A DNA stretch of 45,769 nt from a virus, in the IMG/VR virus record IMGVR_UViG_3300008108_000246, positions 1 through 45,769 of that record; one strand, written 5' to 3'. The translations under genes and the position numbers were made by a program. Positions 27,488 to 36,079 of the stretch are shown piece after piece. How positions within the stretch are numbered: the first letter of the stretch is position 1; each line of letters starts with the position of its first letter. The notes under the pieces were generated by a model that worked only from the letters and a program-made list of their open reading frames with translations, was not told the origin of the DNA and ran no database searches.

Positions 27488-27763
27488 ATGATTAAGCATT
27501 TCAATCCAGAAACAAAGACATTCAAGTTGTTCAACGCCCTGTACAAGGGTGACGCTGTTACAGCTAGCCAAGCAGAAAAGCGTTTTGGCATCAAGAACAT
27601 CTCAGCAGAAGTAAGCCGCATCCGTCAAAACGGTTATGCAGTTTACACTAACAGCCGTACCGCTGGTAACGGTGTTAAAGTTACTGAGTATGTTATTGGC
27701 AAGCCAAGCCGCAAGTTAGTTGCCGCTGGTTACAAAGCAATGGCACTCGGCCTTGTTGACTAA
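27488..27763 (+). CDS. Winged-helix-like small protein, 91 aa
   Basis: KLFNALYKGDAVTASQAEKR, FGIKNISAEVSRIRQNGYAV and a following strand pair look like a winged helix-turn-helix (helices about residues 12-46, wing 47-68). A monocistronic unit with its own promoter and terminator, so probably an abundant DNA-binding regulator. The start at 27488 was chosen because the longer frame runs through the promoter. Confidence 0.75.
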   Translation: MIKHFNPETKTFKLFNALYKGDAVTASQAEKRFGIKNISAEVSRIRQNGYAVYTNSRTAGNGVKVTEYVIGKPSRKLVAAGYKAMALGLVD

Positions 27764-27781
27764 TCTCAACTAGCTCTAGCC

Positions 27782-27804
27782 AAGCCCCGCAAGGGGCTTT
27801 TTTT
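27782..27804 (+). terminator. Rho-independent terminator
   Basis: AAGCCCC, GCAA loop, GGGGCTT, then TTTTT. Confidence 0.95.
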
Positions 27805-27809
27805 ATGAC

Positions 27810-27817
27810 TATAAATA
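27810..27817 (+). promoter_or_regulatory. T4-type late promoter
   Basis: TATAAATA, an exact late consensus, 16 bases before the epimerase start, with GAGG between. Confidence 0.75.
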
Positions 27818-27833
27818 CCCAGTGAGGTAAGTT

Positions 27834-28655
27834 ATGAAAGTTCTTGTCACTGGCCCTAATGGCTTTATTGGTCGTAACATGATTAGTTGGTTACACCACA
27901 ACGAATATCAAGTAGATGGTTGGGATTGGGATCCTAAAGATTTTCCCGATGTACGAGACTATGACTGGGTAATACATCTAGGCGCAATTGCCGATATGCG
28001 AGAAAACAGCATAGATAAAGTTCTTACACAAAATTTAGACTTTAGTCAACGACTATTTGAAGAATGTCAATATCACGGCGTGCATCTACAGTATGCTAGT
28101 TCTAGCTCTGTATACGGTAATACCAAAGACTTTTCAGAGTATGCAGAGTGCTACCCACAGACTGTATATGCGTGGAGCAAGTATCTGTTTGATCGCTGGG
28201 TGTTTAATCAAAAGCCTACTATAATGGTACAGGGCTTTCGTTACTTCAATGTCTACGGCAAATGGATGCACCTGCGTGGTAGTCGTGCTAATGCTATCTA
28301 TAAATGGCGTCAGCAGGCTCGCAAGCAGGGCTACATAGAAGTATGGGAAGGTGCTGAAAACATCTTTAGAGACTGGACTTGGGTAGGTGATGTATGTCGC
28401 TTACACACAGACTTTATAGAGCAGGTAAAAGGCAGCGGAATATGGAATGTAGGCTCAGGTCTACCGCACTCATTTCTAGACATTGCTGAAACTATTGCTG
28501 AACAGGAAGGCGTAGAAATACAAAGAATTCCTATTCCAGAAGAAGAAAAAACACGTATGCGAGTTAAAACCTGTGCAAATTTAGAAAAATTAAAGTCTAC
28601 AATAGGAAAAAGACCCTGGCTAAATGTTTATGAATGGCTTGATCTAGAAAGCTAA
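27834..28655 (+). CDS. NAD-dependent epimerase, HldD-like, 273 aa
   Basis: An extended SDR enzyme: G-x-x-G-x-x-G at residues 7-13 (GPNGFIG), YAWSK with Tyr112 and Lys116, and SSS at 89-91. The segment FRYFNVYGKWMHLRGSRANA, then FRDWTWVGDVC, is like ADP-heptose 6-epimerase (HldD/RfaD), which makes the heptose of lipopolysaccharide core. At 273 aa it is shorter than HldD (about 310). Substrate assignment is inference. It suggests sugar-nucleotide or LPS modification by the phage. Confidence 0.8.
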   Translation: MKVLVTGPNGFIGRNMISWLHHNEYQVDGWDWDPKDFPDVRDYDWVIHLGAIADMRENSIDKVLTQNLDFSQRLFEECQYHGVHLQYASSSSVYGNTKDFSEYAECYPQTVYAWSKYLFDRWVFNQKPTIMVQGFRYFNVYGKWMHLRGSRANAIYKWRQQARKQGYIEVWEGAENIFRDWTWVGDVCRLHTDFIEQVKGSGIWNVGSGLPHSFLDIAETIAEQEGVEIQRIPIPEEEKTRMRVKTCANLEKLKSTIGKRPWLNVYEWLDLES

Positions 28656-28661
28656 TAAATA
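28654..28661 (+). promoter_or_regulatory. Late-type -10 box five bases before ATG
   Basis: AATAAATA, then TATAC, then ATG of 28667. Confidence 0.45.
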
Positions 28662-28666
28662 TATAC

Positions 28667-28912
28667 ATGAAAGTCCACGAAATTATTTCAGAAGTAAAAG
28701 CCGGCAGAGATCTTTGTTTAAGCACTAAACCTAACAGTGAATTAGGTGCTAGCCAGTTGGCCAGCTGTAAATCACAGGGCCTACGTGCTAGAGAAGGCAA
28801 CAAAAGCCATAAAATGGGTAAAAGTCCAAAGAGCCGTATGGTCATGGGCGGCCACAAAGTCAAAGGTAAAAAGTACGGCGGCAAGATCCCAGACTGGGGT
28901 ACCCGTAAATGA
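28667..28912 (+). CDS. Basic protein with capsid-targeting-like N-terminus, 81 aa
   Basis: MKVHEIISEVKAG fits M-[RK]-x-x-E-[FIL]-x-x-E. The rest is Lys/Gly-rich (HKVKGKKYGGKIPD). It is a plausible DNA-binding internal head protein. It overlaps the next gene by ATGA. Confidence 0.7.
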   Translation: MKVHEIISEVKAGRDLCLSTKPNSELGASQLASCKSQGLRAREGNKSHKMGKSPKSRMVMGGHKVKGKKYGGKIPDWGTRK

Positions 28913-30462
28913 GATTTAACGAATTTAAATTAACAGAAGCAAAGTCTAACGACTTTTACACAGTGGGCGACAGTCATGCTAAAGGTGTAGGCACAGCTTC
29001 ACGTTTAAGTGCTGCAACTAATCTAGCTGTTGACGGAGCGGCTGCTCACGGCAGAGGTAGAGGCCGTGAAATGTTGGCAAACATTGTTAAAATCCCCAAA
29101 GGTGCTAACGTATTGATTTCTGTTGGGGCGAATGACACGGCTGATGTAGTAAAACAGAATGTAGACAGTCAAGGTAAAACAAGACTACCACCTGTAAGCA
29201 AGATTGTAGGTGATGTGATGAAAGTAGTTAACGCTGTTAAAGAGCAAAGCCCAAATAAAATTGTGTTTATGTTATTTCCCAACGGCGACAACAAGAAAAC
29301 AAAATACTATGCTGGGGACTATCAAAAAGAAGTACGAGATGCACTTAAAAGTGCAGTAGGTGTTAAAGTCATTGACTACGACGGAAGTCCAATGCAGAAC
29401 GATGGTATACATTATCAATTTGATGTTTATAAGAAAGCAGGCACAGATGCTAGAAAAGAATTTGGTGTTCCGGCTCCTGTAGGCAATCCAGATGCAAACC
29501 CAGCTGTAGTTCCAACCAAAGAAAAACCTGGCGACACAGTATCGAATACAGGATCGAATACACAATCGAATACACAATCGAATACAGGATCGAATACAGC
29601 ATCACAGGAAAATAAACCTAATCTTAATGATCCTAGGGTCGCTGGAATGTTCAAAGGTAACGCTCCTAAAGACAATGATAAAGACATAACTGTTGATCTT
29701 TCTGTGGGCCCTGGAAAGAACTATTACAATCCAAAAGGAATTAAACAAACATCGCCAAATACAGTCACACCTGGCAGTGATAGCGGATCTAATACAACGT
29801 CTCCGGTTGTAGTCGCTCCTGGTACTAACACTAACAAAGACCCAGGGGCATCTAATACAAAACCACCTGTGGTGACAGCACCGCCGGCTAATCAAGATAA
29901 AAAAGACAATAACAGCGAAAGGATTGGAAATTTACCAACGATTTACCAACGCTCTGTGACATCAGGACAAATTGGTCAAGTGCTTGATCTACTTGCTTCA
30001 TGTGAAAGTAATGGTTATTATAATATTGTATTCCGTAAAGGTAAAGTAAACAAACGTATCAACGGATTAGAAAACGCTACCATAGCAGCCGTTATGACAT
30101 TCCAAGTAGAACTTAAGAAACAAAACGGTGCAAGGGGCAGCGATGCTGTAGGACGATATCAGTATGTCGGCGGCACCCTTAAAGAAATGGTTGAGATTAT
30201 GGGGTTGAATAAAACAGTTACAAGATTTAGTCCAGAGACACAGGACTCTATTGCAACCGCTGACATGCGTCGACGCTGTGATCTAGACAAATGGCTTGCT
30301 GGCAGTATATCTCATATAGATTTCCTAGAAAAATTATCTAGAGTTTGGGCAGGTTTGCCATGTCCTAGTAACGGTGGAAAAAGTTATCACCGATACGATA
30401 CAGCACAGACTACTTTAGCCATAGCATTAGATGCACTTAAAAAAATACGTGAAAGAAAATGA
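28909..30462 (+). CDS. SGNH hydrolase - linker - lysozyme-like fusion, 517 aa
   Basis: MRFNEFKLTEAKS is a capsid-targeting-like start. Residues about 17-185 are an SGNH domain (GDSHAKG Ser22, SVGANDTAD, DGIH Asp165/His168). A 160-residue linker follows with SNTGSNTQ-type repeats. Residues about 345-517 are lysozyme-like: CESNGYYN (Glu366 candidate), AVGRYQYVGGTLKEM, and WAGLPCPSNG. The protein probably deacylates and cuts peptidoglycan or its decoration. It may be a head- or virion-borne enzyme used in entry. Confidence 0.85.
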   Translation: MRFNEFKLTEAKSNDFYTVGDSHAKGVGTASRLSAATNLAVDGAAAHGRGRGREMLANIVKIPKGANVLISVGANDTADVVKQNVDSQGKTRLPPVSKIVGDVMKVVNAVKEQSPNKIVFMLFPNGDNKKTKYYAGDYQKEVRDALKSAVGVKVIDYDGSPMQNDGIHYQFDVYKKAGTDARKEFGVPAPVGNPDANPAVVPTKEKPGDTVSNTGSNTQSNTQSNTGSNTASQENKPNLNDPRVAGMFKGNAPKDNDKDITVDLSVGPGKNYYNPKGIKQTSPNTVTPGSDSGSNTTSPVVVAPGTNTNKDPGASNTKPPVVTAPPANQDKKDNNSERIGNLPTIYQRSVTSGQIGQVLDLLASCESNGYYNIVFRKGKVNKRINGLENATIAAVMTFQVELKKQNGARGSDAVGRYQYVGGTLKEMVEIMGLNKTVTRFSPETQDSIATADMRRRCDLDKWLAGSISHIDFLEKLSRVWAGLPCPSNGGKSYHRYDTAQTTLAIALDALKKIRERK

Positions 30463-31007
30463 ATCTCATAGGAAAATTATTAATAGCCCCTCCTACTGTC
30501 AAAGGAAACTTTTGGCAAAAATCTGTAGTATACGTTACTGAACACCATGCAAGAGCCAGTGTTGGACTGGTAATCAATAGACGCAGTCAAGTTTCAATTA
30601 AAGAGTTTTCAAAACAGGCTAATGTACATTTAGACATGACTGGCTATATGTACATCGGCGGACCTGTTAACACCAAAGCAATGACCATGCTACACACTTC
30701 AGAATGGAGTTGCGATAACACTATGCAGATCAATGATGAATTCAGTCTGAGTTCTTCTGTGGATATCTTTAATCAATTGGCCATGGGCAACATTCCTAAA
30801 AAATGGAGATTGTTTGTTGGCCTCTGTGGTTGGAATCCAAATCAATTAGAAAATGAAGTACGTGGAACACACGGCTATGAGCACAACAACAGTTGGCTGC
30901 TCTGTGCCGCAGACCCTAGTCTAGTATTTGGCTATGAACAGCAACAACAATGGTCAGAGTCAGTTGAGCGCAGTGGTCAGGAATTTGTTCAAAATATACT
31001 TGCATAA
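30459..31007 (+). CDS. YqgE/AlgH family protein (DUF179), 182 aa
   Basis: Starts NLIGKLLIAPPTVKGNFWQK, then VGLVINRRS, YIGGPV, RLFVGLCGWNPNQLENEVR and SWLLCAADPSLVF, matching the YqgE/AlgH family of proteobacterial proteins of uncertain function (AlgH was tied to alginate regulation). Normal length. The ATGA overlap with the lysozyme fusion suggests co-translation. Confidence 0.9.
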   Translation: MNLIGKLLIAPPTVKGNFWQKSVVYVTEHHARASVGLVINRRSQVSIKEFSKQANVHLDMTGYMYIGGPVNTKAMTMLHTSEWSCDNTMQINDEFSLSSSVDIFNQLAMGNIPKKWRLFVGLCGWNPNQLENEVRGTHGYEHNNSWLLCAADPSLVFGYEQQQQWSESVERSGQEFVQNILA

Positions 31008-31040
31008 TAAGTGTTTTGAATATATAATAGCATATCTCAA

Positions 31041-31048
31041 CTTAAATA
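31041..31048 (+). promoter_or_regulatory. Late-type -10 box
   Basis: CTTAAATA, 15 bases before the HNH gene. Confidence 0.4.
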
Positions 31049-31063
31049 ATATGGATATCCAAA

Positions 31064-31579
31064 ATGAGCGACACATTGCTACTCAACGCCGACGGCGCAC
31101 CAGTAAGCTTCTTGCCGCTATCAGTCATTGATTGGCAGGAAGCAATTAAGTATATGGTTTTAGAAAAAGCCAGTGTAATCGCTTTCCATCAAGATTGGGT
31201 AGTCCATTCAGCTCGCTGGGAAACACAGGTCCCAAGTATTCTTATTCTCAAAGAATACATGAAGCCAAAGTCCACAGTTCGTTTCTCAAAAAGCAATGTT
31301 TTCCTACGTGACAGCTATGTCTGCCAATACTGTGAAAAGAGTCTAACTAAAAAAGACTGTACTCTAGATCATGTGTTGCCGGTAAGCCACGGTGGCAAAA
31401 CTACGTTTGAAAATACTGTTACAGCCTGCGGTACATGCAATGCTACCAAAGGCAACAACAAGAAGATCCGTCCTAAAATCAAGCCCTATAAGCCTGATTA
31501 CTACGAACTGGTTAACAAGCGTAAGCGTATACCGTTTAATGTAAGAGATCCTGAATGGTTGGAGTATATTCAAATATGA
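31064..31579 (+). CDS. HNH endonuclease, 171 aa
   Basis: CQYC (Cys87, Cys90), LDHVLPVSHGG (Asp102, His103, His109), EN (Asn117) and CGTC (Cys122, Cys125) form the zinc-finger HNH nuclease core. The N-terminal part (LLLNADGAPV) matches free-standing HNH proteins of bacteria and marine T4-like phages, not an intron-borne enzyme. Its target is unknown. Confidence 0.9.
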   Translation: MSDTLLLNADGAPVSFLPLSVIDWQEAIKYMVLEKASVIAFHQDWVVHSARWETQVPSILILKEYMKPKSTVRFSKSNVFLRDSYVCQYCEKSLTKKDCTLDHVLPVSHGGKTTFENTVTACGTCNATKGNNKKIRPKIKPYKPDYYELVNKRKRIPFNVRDPEWLEYIQI

Positions 31580-31995
31580 AAAAGTTCTTATGGAAAATCC
31601 TAGGCTTCTTAAGCCTAGGTATGGCCTATATAGGGGTTGTCACACCCGGCATCCCCTACAGTCCATTTGTTGTGTTTGCAGCCTATTGCTTTGCCAAAGG
31701 TTCACCAAAGATGCATGCCTGGTTGTACAATCACAAACTGTTTGGCCCTTTCCTAACCAACTGGGGTGAGAAGCGAGTTTTCCCACAGAAGATGAAATAC
31801 TTCATGCTAGCCATGATGTCATTGAGTCTAGTGCTGATGTACACTGGCGGAGTTAAACCTATAGGCATTATCAGTACTGCTGTGTTTATGGCATTAGTTG
31901 CTGTGTGGGCTTGGCGCTATCCTAGTTCAGTAGAAGAGCATGATCGTCGCATTGCCGAAGGTCGCAAAGTAGGTTGGTTTAACAATAGCTTCTAA
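31576..31995 (+). CDS. DUF454 (YbaN-like) membrane protein, 139 aa
   Basis: KFLWKILGFLSLGMAYIGVV, TPGIPYSPFVVFAAYCFAKGS and the C-terminal VWAWRYPSS match the DUF454/YbaN family of small inner-membrane proteins. Three to four hydrophobic segments. In bacteria it is often near haem genes, and here ALAS lies nearby on the other strand. The start at 31576 overlaps the HNH stop (ATGA). Confidence 0.85.
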   Translation: MKKFLWKILGFLSLGMAYIGVVTPGIPYSPFVVFAAYCFAKGSPKMHAWLYNHKLFGPFLTNWGEKRVFPQKMKYFMLAMMSLSLVLMYTGGVKPIGIISTAVFMALVAVWAWRYPSSVEEHDRRIAEGRKVGWFNNSF

Positions 31996-32003
31996 ACTAA
32001 ATA
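31996..32003 (+). promoter_or_regulatory. Late-type -10 box, weak
   Basis: ACTAAATA, 23 bases before the nuclease start, with TTGGAG between. Confidence 0.35.
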
Positions 32004-32026
32004 GTAGTACTTAATTGGAGTACTAG

Positions 32027-32461
32027 ATGAAGAAATTTTTATTATTATTGCTGGCTGTGCCGTTGCTGGCCTTTGCACAAAAAACACCACAGGGGGTAAC
32101 CTATGACGCACAGATCGTTCGCATCAATGATGGCGATACTGTAGTTATAGCCGCACCGTTTTTACCTGCTCCGCTCAAGCCAGAGTTGGCTGTTAGAGTC
32201 TTCGGAGTGGACACTCCAGAAAAAGGTTTTAGAGCTCAATGTCCAAGCGAAGATCAGCGAGGACAAATGGCCACAGCCTTTACCAAACAAGCTATCGCTT
32301 CGAGTCAAAAGCGTCAAGTCATCCTATACGGCTGGGACAAGTTCGGTGGTCGTGTTCTTGGTGATATTATTTTAGACGGAAAGAGTCTACGATCTGCACT
32401 GATTGCCAACGGGTTCGCTCGTGAGTACTTTGGTGAAGCTAAACAAAGCTGGTGTAATTAA
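32027..32461 (+). CDS. Secreted thermonuclease (SNase family), 144 aa
   Basis: A signal peptide ([17 protein letters not shown]) sends it out of the cytoplasm. The staphylococcal-nuclease residues are intact: [16 protein letters not shown] (Arg57, Asp62, Glu65) and FGGRVLGDI (Arg109), with the same spacing as Arg35, Asp40 and Glu43 in the type enzyme. It could degrade DNA in the periplasm, for example that of competing phages. It converges with the ALAS gene and overlaps it by four bases. Confidence 0.9.
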   Translation: MKKFLLLLLAVPLLAFAQKTPQGVTYDAQIVRINDGDTVVIAAPFLPAPLKPELAVRVFGVDTPEKGFRAQCPSEDQRGQMATAFTKQAIASSQKRQVILYGWDKFGGRVLGDIILDGKSLRSALIANGFAREYFGEAKQSWCN

Positions 32462-33651
32462 ACCCCAATTGCTTTTAAAGCATTAACTAAATCTTCAATC
32501 ATACCATCATCATGTAACGGAGTAGGTGCAAAGCGTAACCGCTCCGTTCCCACATCTACTGTAGGATAGTTGATTGGCTGAACATAGATATTATGTTCGT
32601 TGAGTAATGCATCGCTCATTGCCTTACACTTCTTTGCATCGCCTATCAGCACAGGAACTATGTGTGTAGTAGAGCAATCCATAAATGGTAAATTGTTTTT
32701 AATTAAACTGTCTTTTAGTTTCTGAGCCTGTTGCTGATGCCGTTCACGCAGTTCTGGATGTGCTTTAAGGTACTTAACCGCAGCCATAGCACCTGCACAG
32801 GTAACAGGACTCATACTTGTCGTAAAGATAAAGCCAGCAGCAATACTACGAACAGCATCAATGATTACACTATCGGCAGCAATATAACCACCTTGGACTC
32901 CAAACGCTTTGCCTAGAGTGCCGTTGACTATGTCCACTCTATCTTGTAAGCCTAGTTCTTCTACCTTACCACCGCCATGAGCTCCGTAGAGTCCTACTGC
33001 GTGTACTTCATCAATGTATGTTATAGCACCGTACTTGTCTGCTAGATCGCATATTTCTTTAATTAATCCTACATCACCGTCCATACTGTATACACTTTCA
33101 AATACAATACAAGGTGTCTCTCCTGCACTTCTCACAGAAGACAGTATAGTTTCTAGATTAGCTAAATCGTTGTGTTTAAAGACAGTTTTTGCTGCTCGGC
33201 TATGACCAATGCCTATGATCAAACTGTTGTGATTGTTGCTGTCGCTGACAAAATGTATATTAGGAATGATCTTTGATAGAGCAATCAGTGTCCATTCGTT
33301 GGCCACATACGCTGAACTAAACAGCAGAGCTTTTTCTTTCTTGTGCAGAGTTGCTAGTTCATACTCTAGGGCTACGTGGTAGTGGCTAGTACCACCAATG
33401 TTGCGTGTACCACCAGACCCTGTGCCTGTATGGTCAAGTGCGGTGTGCATGGCATCAATTACCACTTTGTGCTGTCCCATACCTAGATAGTCGTTACTGC
33501 ACCAGTTAACAATGTTTTTAATAGCATAAGGACCGTACCAAATTGCATTAGGAAACTTGCCGTTTTCTCGCACAATATCATTAAAAACGCGGTACTTGCC
33601 GTTAGATTTGAATTCTTTTATTAGATCTTCGAATGGCTGTTTGTTTATCAT
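32458..33651 (-). CDS. hemA: 5-aminolevulinate synthase, 397 aa
   Basis: ALAS condenses glycine with succinyl-CoA into 5-aminolevulinate, the first step of haem synthesis in alphaproteobacteria. The whole family pattern is present: [51 protein letters not shown] (Asp214, His217) and [13 protein letters not shown] with Lys248, the PLP lysine, plus [11 protein letters not shown]. Full length, intact. It is the only leftward gene between 9.5 and 37 kb. No good ribosome site is visible before the ATG. Confidence 0.95.
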   Translation of the reverse strand: MINKQPFEDLIKEFKSNGKYRVFNDIVRENGKFPNAIWYGPYAIKNIVNWCSNDYLGMGQHKVVIDAMHTALDHTGTGSGGTRNIGGTSHYHVALEYELATLHKKEKALLFSSAYVANEWTLIALSKIIPNIHFVSDSNNHNSLIIGIGHSRAAKTVFKHNDLANLETILSSVRSAGETPCIVFESVYSMDGDVGLIKEICDLADKYGAITYIDEVHAVGLYGAHGGGKVEELGLQDRVDIVNGTLGKAFGVQGGYIAADSVIIDAVRSIAAGFIFTTSMSPVTCAGAMAAVKYLKAHPELRERHQQQAQKLKDSLIKNNLPFMDCSTTHIVPVLIGDAKKCKAMSDALLNEHNIYVQPINYPTVDVGTERLRFAPTPLHDDGMIEDLVNALKAIGV

Positions 33652-33666
33652 AGTAGCTTACTTATC

Positions 33667-33674
33667 ACTAAATA
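33667..33674 (+). promoter_or_regulatory. Late-type -10 box, weak
   Basis: ACTAAATA, 20 bases before the metallopeptidase-like gene, in the divergent gap after ALAS. Confidence 0.35.
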
Positions 33675-33694
33675 TAGAATACGGGAACCAAAAC

Positions 33695-34249
33695 ATGAGA
33701 GCAGCAGAGTTTATTATCAAAGAAGCAGAAGCCAGCGATGCTGAATTAAAGCAACGCTACGGCGATTTTGACCCTGAAGACAAGCCCATGCTGCCAACTA
33801 CAAAATTAGGCGGTGCACCAGCTCCTACCCTATGGACAGCCTATGCAGCCATCGAAAATATACTGGGTCGTCGAAGAGTCACAGACGATGAAGATAGTAT
33901 AGAACCAGGGATGTATTACGTGTATCAAAGTGATGGACCTCCAATGTTTAGAGATACTAACGATTCAGGCCCTGGCGGCAGTATTAATATTCCTAATCTT
34001 GAGAGCAAAGCAGCAAGAGATGTGGCCATGGCGGTACACGAAGCATGCCATGCCTATGTACACGACAAGATCAAAGGCAAGGGTGCTATGTACTCTAACG
34101 AAAAGATCATTAATAACCTAGCAGAAAAATGGCTACGTAATCATTTAACTGGTACAGCATTGCATGTAGCACTGGAAACAATCACAGGCAGTAGAATAAG
34201 CTACGGCGCAGACTATCTACCTAAAACTAGAAAAACGGATGACATATGA
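33695..34249 (+). CDS. HExxH metallopeptidase-like protein with capsid-targeting-like N-terminus, 184 aa
   Basis: MRAAEFIIKEAEAS fits the M-R-x-x-E-F-I-x-E-A tag very well. HEACH (His115, Glu116, His119) within AMAVHEACHAYVH is a zinc metallopeptidase motif; the third ligand is probably Glu138 or Glu144. Catalysis is unproven. The ATG at 33695 was chosen because the upstream frame is antisense to ALAS. If packaged, it would be a head-borne protease. Confidence 0.75.
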   Translation: MRAAEFIIKEAEASDAELKQRYGDFDPEDKPMLPTTKLGGAPAPTLWTAYAAIENILGRRRVTDDEDSIEPGMYYVYQSDGPPMFRDTNDSGPGGSINIPNLESKAARDVAMAVHEACHAYVHDKIKGKGAMYSNEKIINNLAEKWLRNHLTGTALHVALETITGSRISYGADYLPKTRKTDDI

Positions 34250-34545
34250 GAGCAGCAGAAATATTAAGAAAATTAGCAGACATTATAGATCAAGTAGATC
34301 AGCCTGACAGCACAGACGGACAAATGAGCCCGTTGACCAAAGGCGACGACATCAACAGATTTAGACAAATTGCAGGACTTGAACCCAGAGACGAGTCTGC
34401 TGAGTTTGCCAACGAGCCCAACGAAGAATATGCAGGCATTGAAGCTGTTACCACAGATGCTGGCGGTGGCGTCAACGGGCCCAAACATCCACATGATCTG
34501 CGTGTAAAAGATCCTAGTGCTTATCCTAATCAACAGGAGTATTGA
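34246..34545 (+). CDS. Unknown protein with capsid-targeting-like N-terminus, 99 aa
   Basis: MRAAEILRKLADIID resembles the tag but lacks the E-A end. The C-terminal half (GGGVNGPKHPHDLRVKDPSA) is a pattern I associate with marine T4-like phage virion genes. It shares ATGA with the metallopeptidase-like gene. Confidence 0.65.
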   Translation: MRAAEILRKLADIIDQVDQPDSTDGQMSPLTKGDDINRFRQIAGLEPRDESAEFANEPNEEYAGIEAVTTDAGGGVNGPKHPHDLRVKDPSAYPNQQEY

Positions 34546-34546
34546 T

Positions 34547-34807
34547 ATGTCAGCAAATGGAATTGCACACCTAACCACAAGACAAGACAGACAAGATGCT
34601 AAACTGGCCATTGCTGAAGCAAAGCGACAGGGCAAGGTAGTAGCAGAGGACGGAACTATAACTGGATCAGTAGACCCTACTGTACCTTGGTACAGAGCTA
34701 ACAATGTGTTAGATAAAAACTTGCTGCCAAATCCTTACAATGCCAATGATGTTGCACCTGATGATGGTGCTTCAACACTAACTACTGGACGTCCTTGGAC
34801 AACTTAA
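34547..34807 (+). CDS. Conserved phage protein, 86 aa
   Basis: Starts MSANGIAHLTTRQDRQDAKL and ends TTGRPWTT. This start, with ACAGGAG upstream, resembles small proteins next to structural genes in marine T4-like phages. Function unknown. The longer frame from 34517 overlaps the previous gene and is rejected. Confidence 0.7.
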   Translation: MSANGIAHLTTRQDRQDAKLAIAEAKRQGKVVAEDGTITGSVDPTVPWYRANNVLDKNLLPNPYNANDVAPDDGASTLTTGRPWTT

Positions 34808-34810
34808 TTT

Positions 34811-36079
34811 ATGGCTTCAATACCTCAGAGTAACTACGAACACGATAGTAAGAACTACCACCTAAACGATATACACCAAGCAATGGAGTACAATGCTCTA
34901 GGGCAACCTGTGCTTCGTGCCAATGTTAACCTAGTAGGCTCAGGCGAAGGTTCCGGAGTTAGTTCCAGCATAGACAGCAAAGGTCGTCTCAAAGTACAGA
35001 CACAGCAAACTATATTCTTCAACACATTCCAGTATGGTAAAGAAACTGATGTCTGGGATGAGAGCGCAGTCAACGGCGCTTCCGCAGTGTTTGACACTTC
35101 ATTTAGTCAAATACGTATGCAAGTGACAAATCAAACAGGATCTACGGTTATACGACAAACTCGTAACGTTCAGCGTTATACTCCGGGCCGCACACAGACT
35201 ATAGCATTCGCTGTTAGATTACAAACACCAGCAACTGGCATTCGTCGTAGGTTTGGTATGTTTGACGGCAATGACGGATTTTTCTTTGAGGATTGTGGAA
35301 CTGTTGATCCTGACACAGGTGAGCCACAGTATGCCTGTGTGATTATCAACAGTGACGGCGCCACTCCCACAGTGGAAAGAATATATCGCAAAGACTGGAA
35401 CGGCGATAAACTTGATGGTAACGGTCCAAGTGGTTTTACAGCAAACCCTCAAGCACAGCAGTTAGTCATGATGGATTACGAATGGTATGGTGCTGGACAA
35501 GTATCGTTTATGTTTGTGATCAACGGCTTGCCCAGAGTTATACACACCTTTAACCACGGTAATAGACTACAGAGTCCTTGGGCGAAAACTCCATTCTTGC
35601 CCATCAGGCTGGAGATAGAAAATCTCACTGGAGCCGCGGGCACACACTATCTATGGCAAGGATCCAACAGTATTCTAGCAGAAGGTAGTGTTGAAAAACT
35701 AGGCATCGCTGAAAGCATACTAACACCGTTGACTGGCGTCAACATGCCGAGGTCCAACACATTCTATCCCATAGTCAGTATTAGAATAAAAAACACAGCA
35801 TTGACGGGCATTGTCTTACCTACTTACTTCCAAGCAAGCACCCTGGACAACACTGACATTTACTACAAACTTATACGCAACGCTACAGTGAATGGCACGT
35901 GGGTGGATCATCCAGCTTCGGGCGCAGGTGCCGGACAGATTAGAGTGGACACTGACACAGTTTATCAACTTGGGCGAAGTAGTTTAGGCACAGTCAGCGA
36001 CACCTTGACCCTAGCCATCGCTGCCAAGAATGCCAACAAGAATGCTGTGGCCACACTGACTTGGATCGAACAGAGATGA
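34811..36079 (+). CDS. Putative virion structural protein, 422 aa
   Basis: A long, strand-rich protein (FFNTFQYGKETDVWDESAVN, VSFMFVINGLPRVIHTFNHG, NAVATLTWIEQR) typical of phage adhesin or baseplate-like proteins. It resembles a large structural family of marine T4-like phages. No catalytic motif. Located among other virion-type genes. Position in the particle is unknown. Confidence 0.65.
   Translation: MASIPQSNYEHDSKNYHLNDIHQAMEYNALGQPVLRANVNLVGSGEGSGVSSSIDSKGRLKVQTQQTIFFNTFQYGKETDVWDESAVNGASAVFDTSFSQIRMQVTNQTGSTVIRQTRNVQRYTPGRTQTIAFAVRLQTPATGIRRRFGMFDGNDGFFFEDCGTVDPDTGEPQYACVIINSDGATPTVERIYRKDWNGDKLDGNGPSGFTANPQAQQLVMMDYEWYGAGQVSFMFVINGLPRVIHTFNHGNRLQSPWAKTPFLPIRLEIENLTGAAGTHYLWQGSNSILAEGSVEKLGIAESILTPLTGVNMPRSNTFYPIVSIRIKNTALTGIVLPTYFQASTLDNTDIYYKLIRNATVNGTWVDHPASGAGAGQIRVDTDTVYQLGRSSLGTVSDTLTLAIAAKNANKNAVATLTWIEQR

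Noticed and set aside
29272-29577. 101-aa leftward frame
   Set aside because: It is antisense to the SGNH-lysozyme gene and reflects its Ser-Asn-Thr repeat codons.
33557-33694. N-terminal extension of the metallopeptidase-like protein
   Set aside because: The extension is antisense to ALAS. The ATG at 33695 matches the tag.
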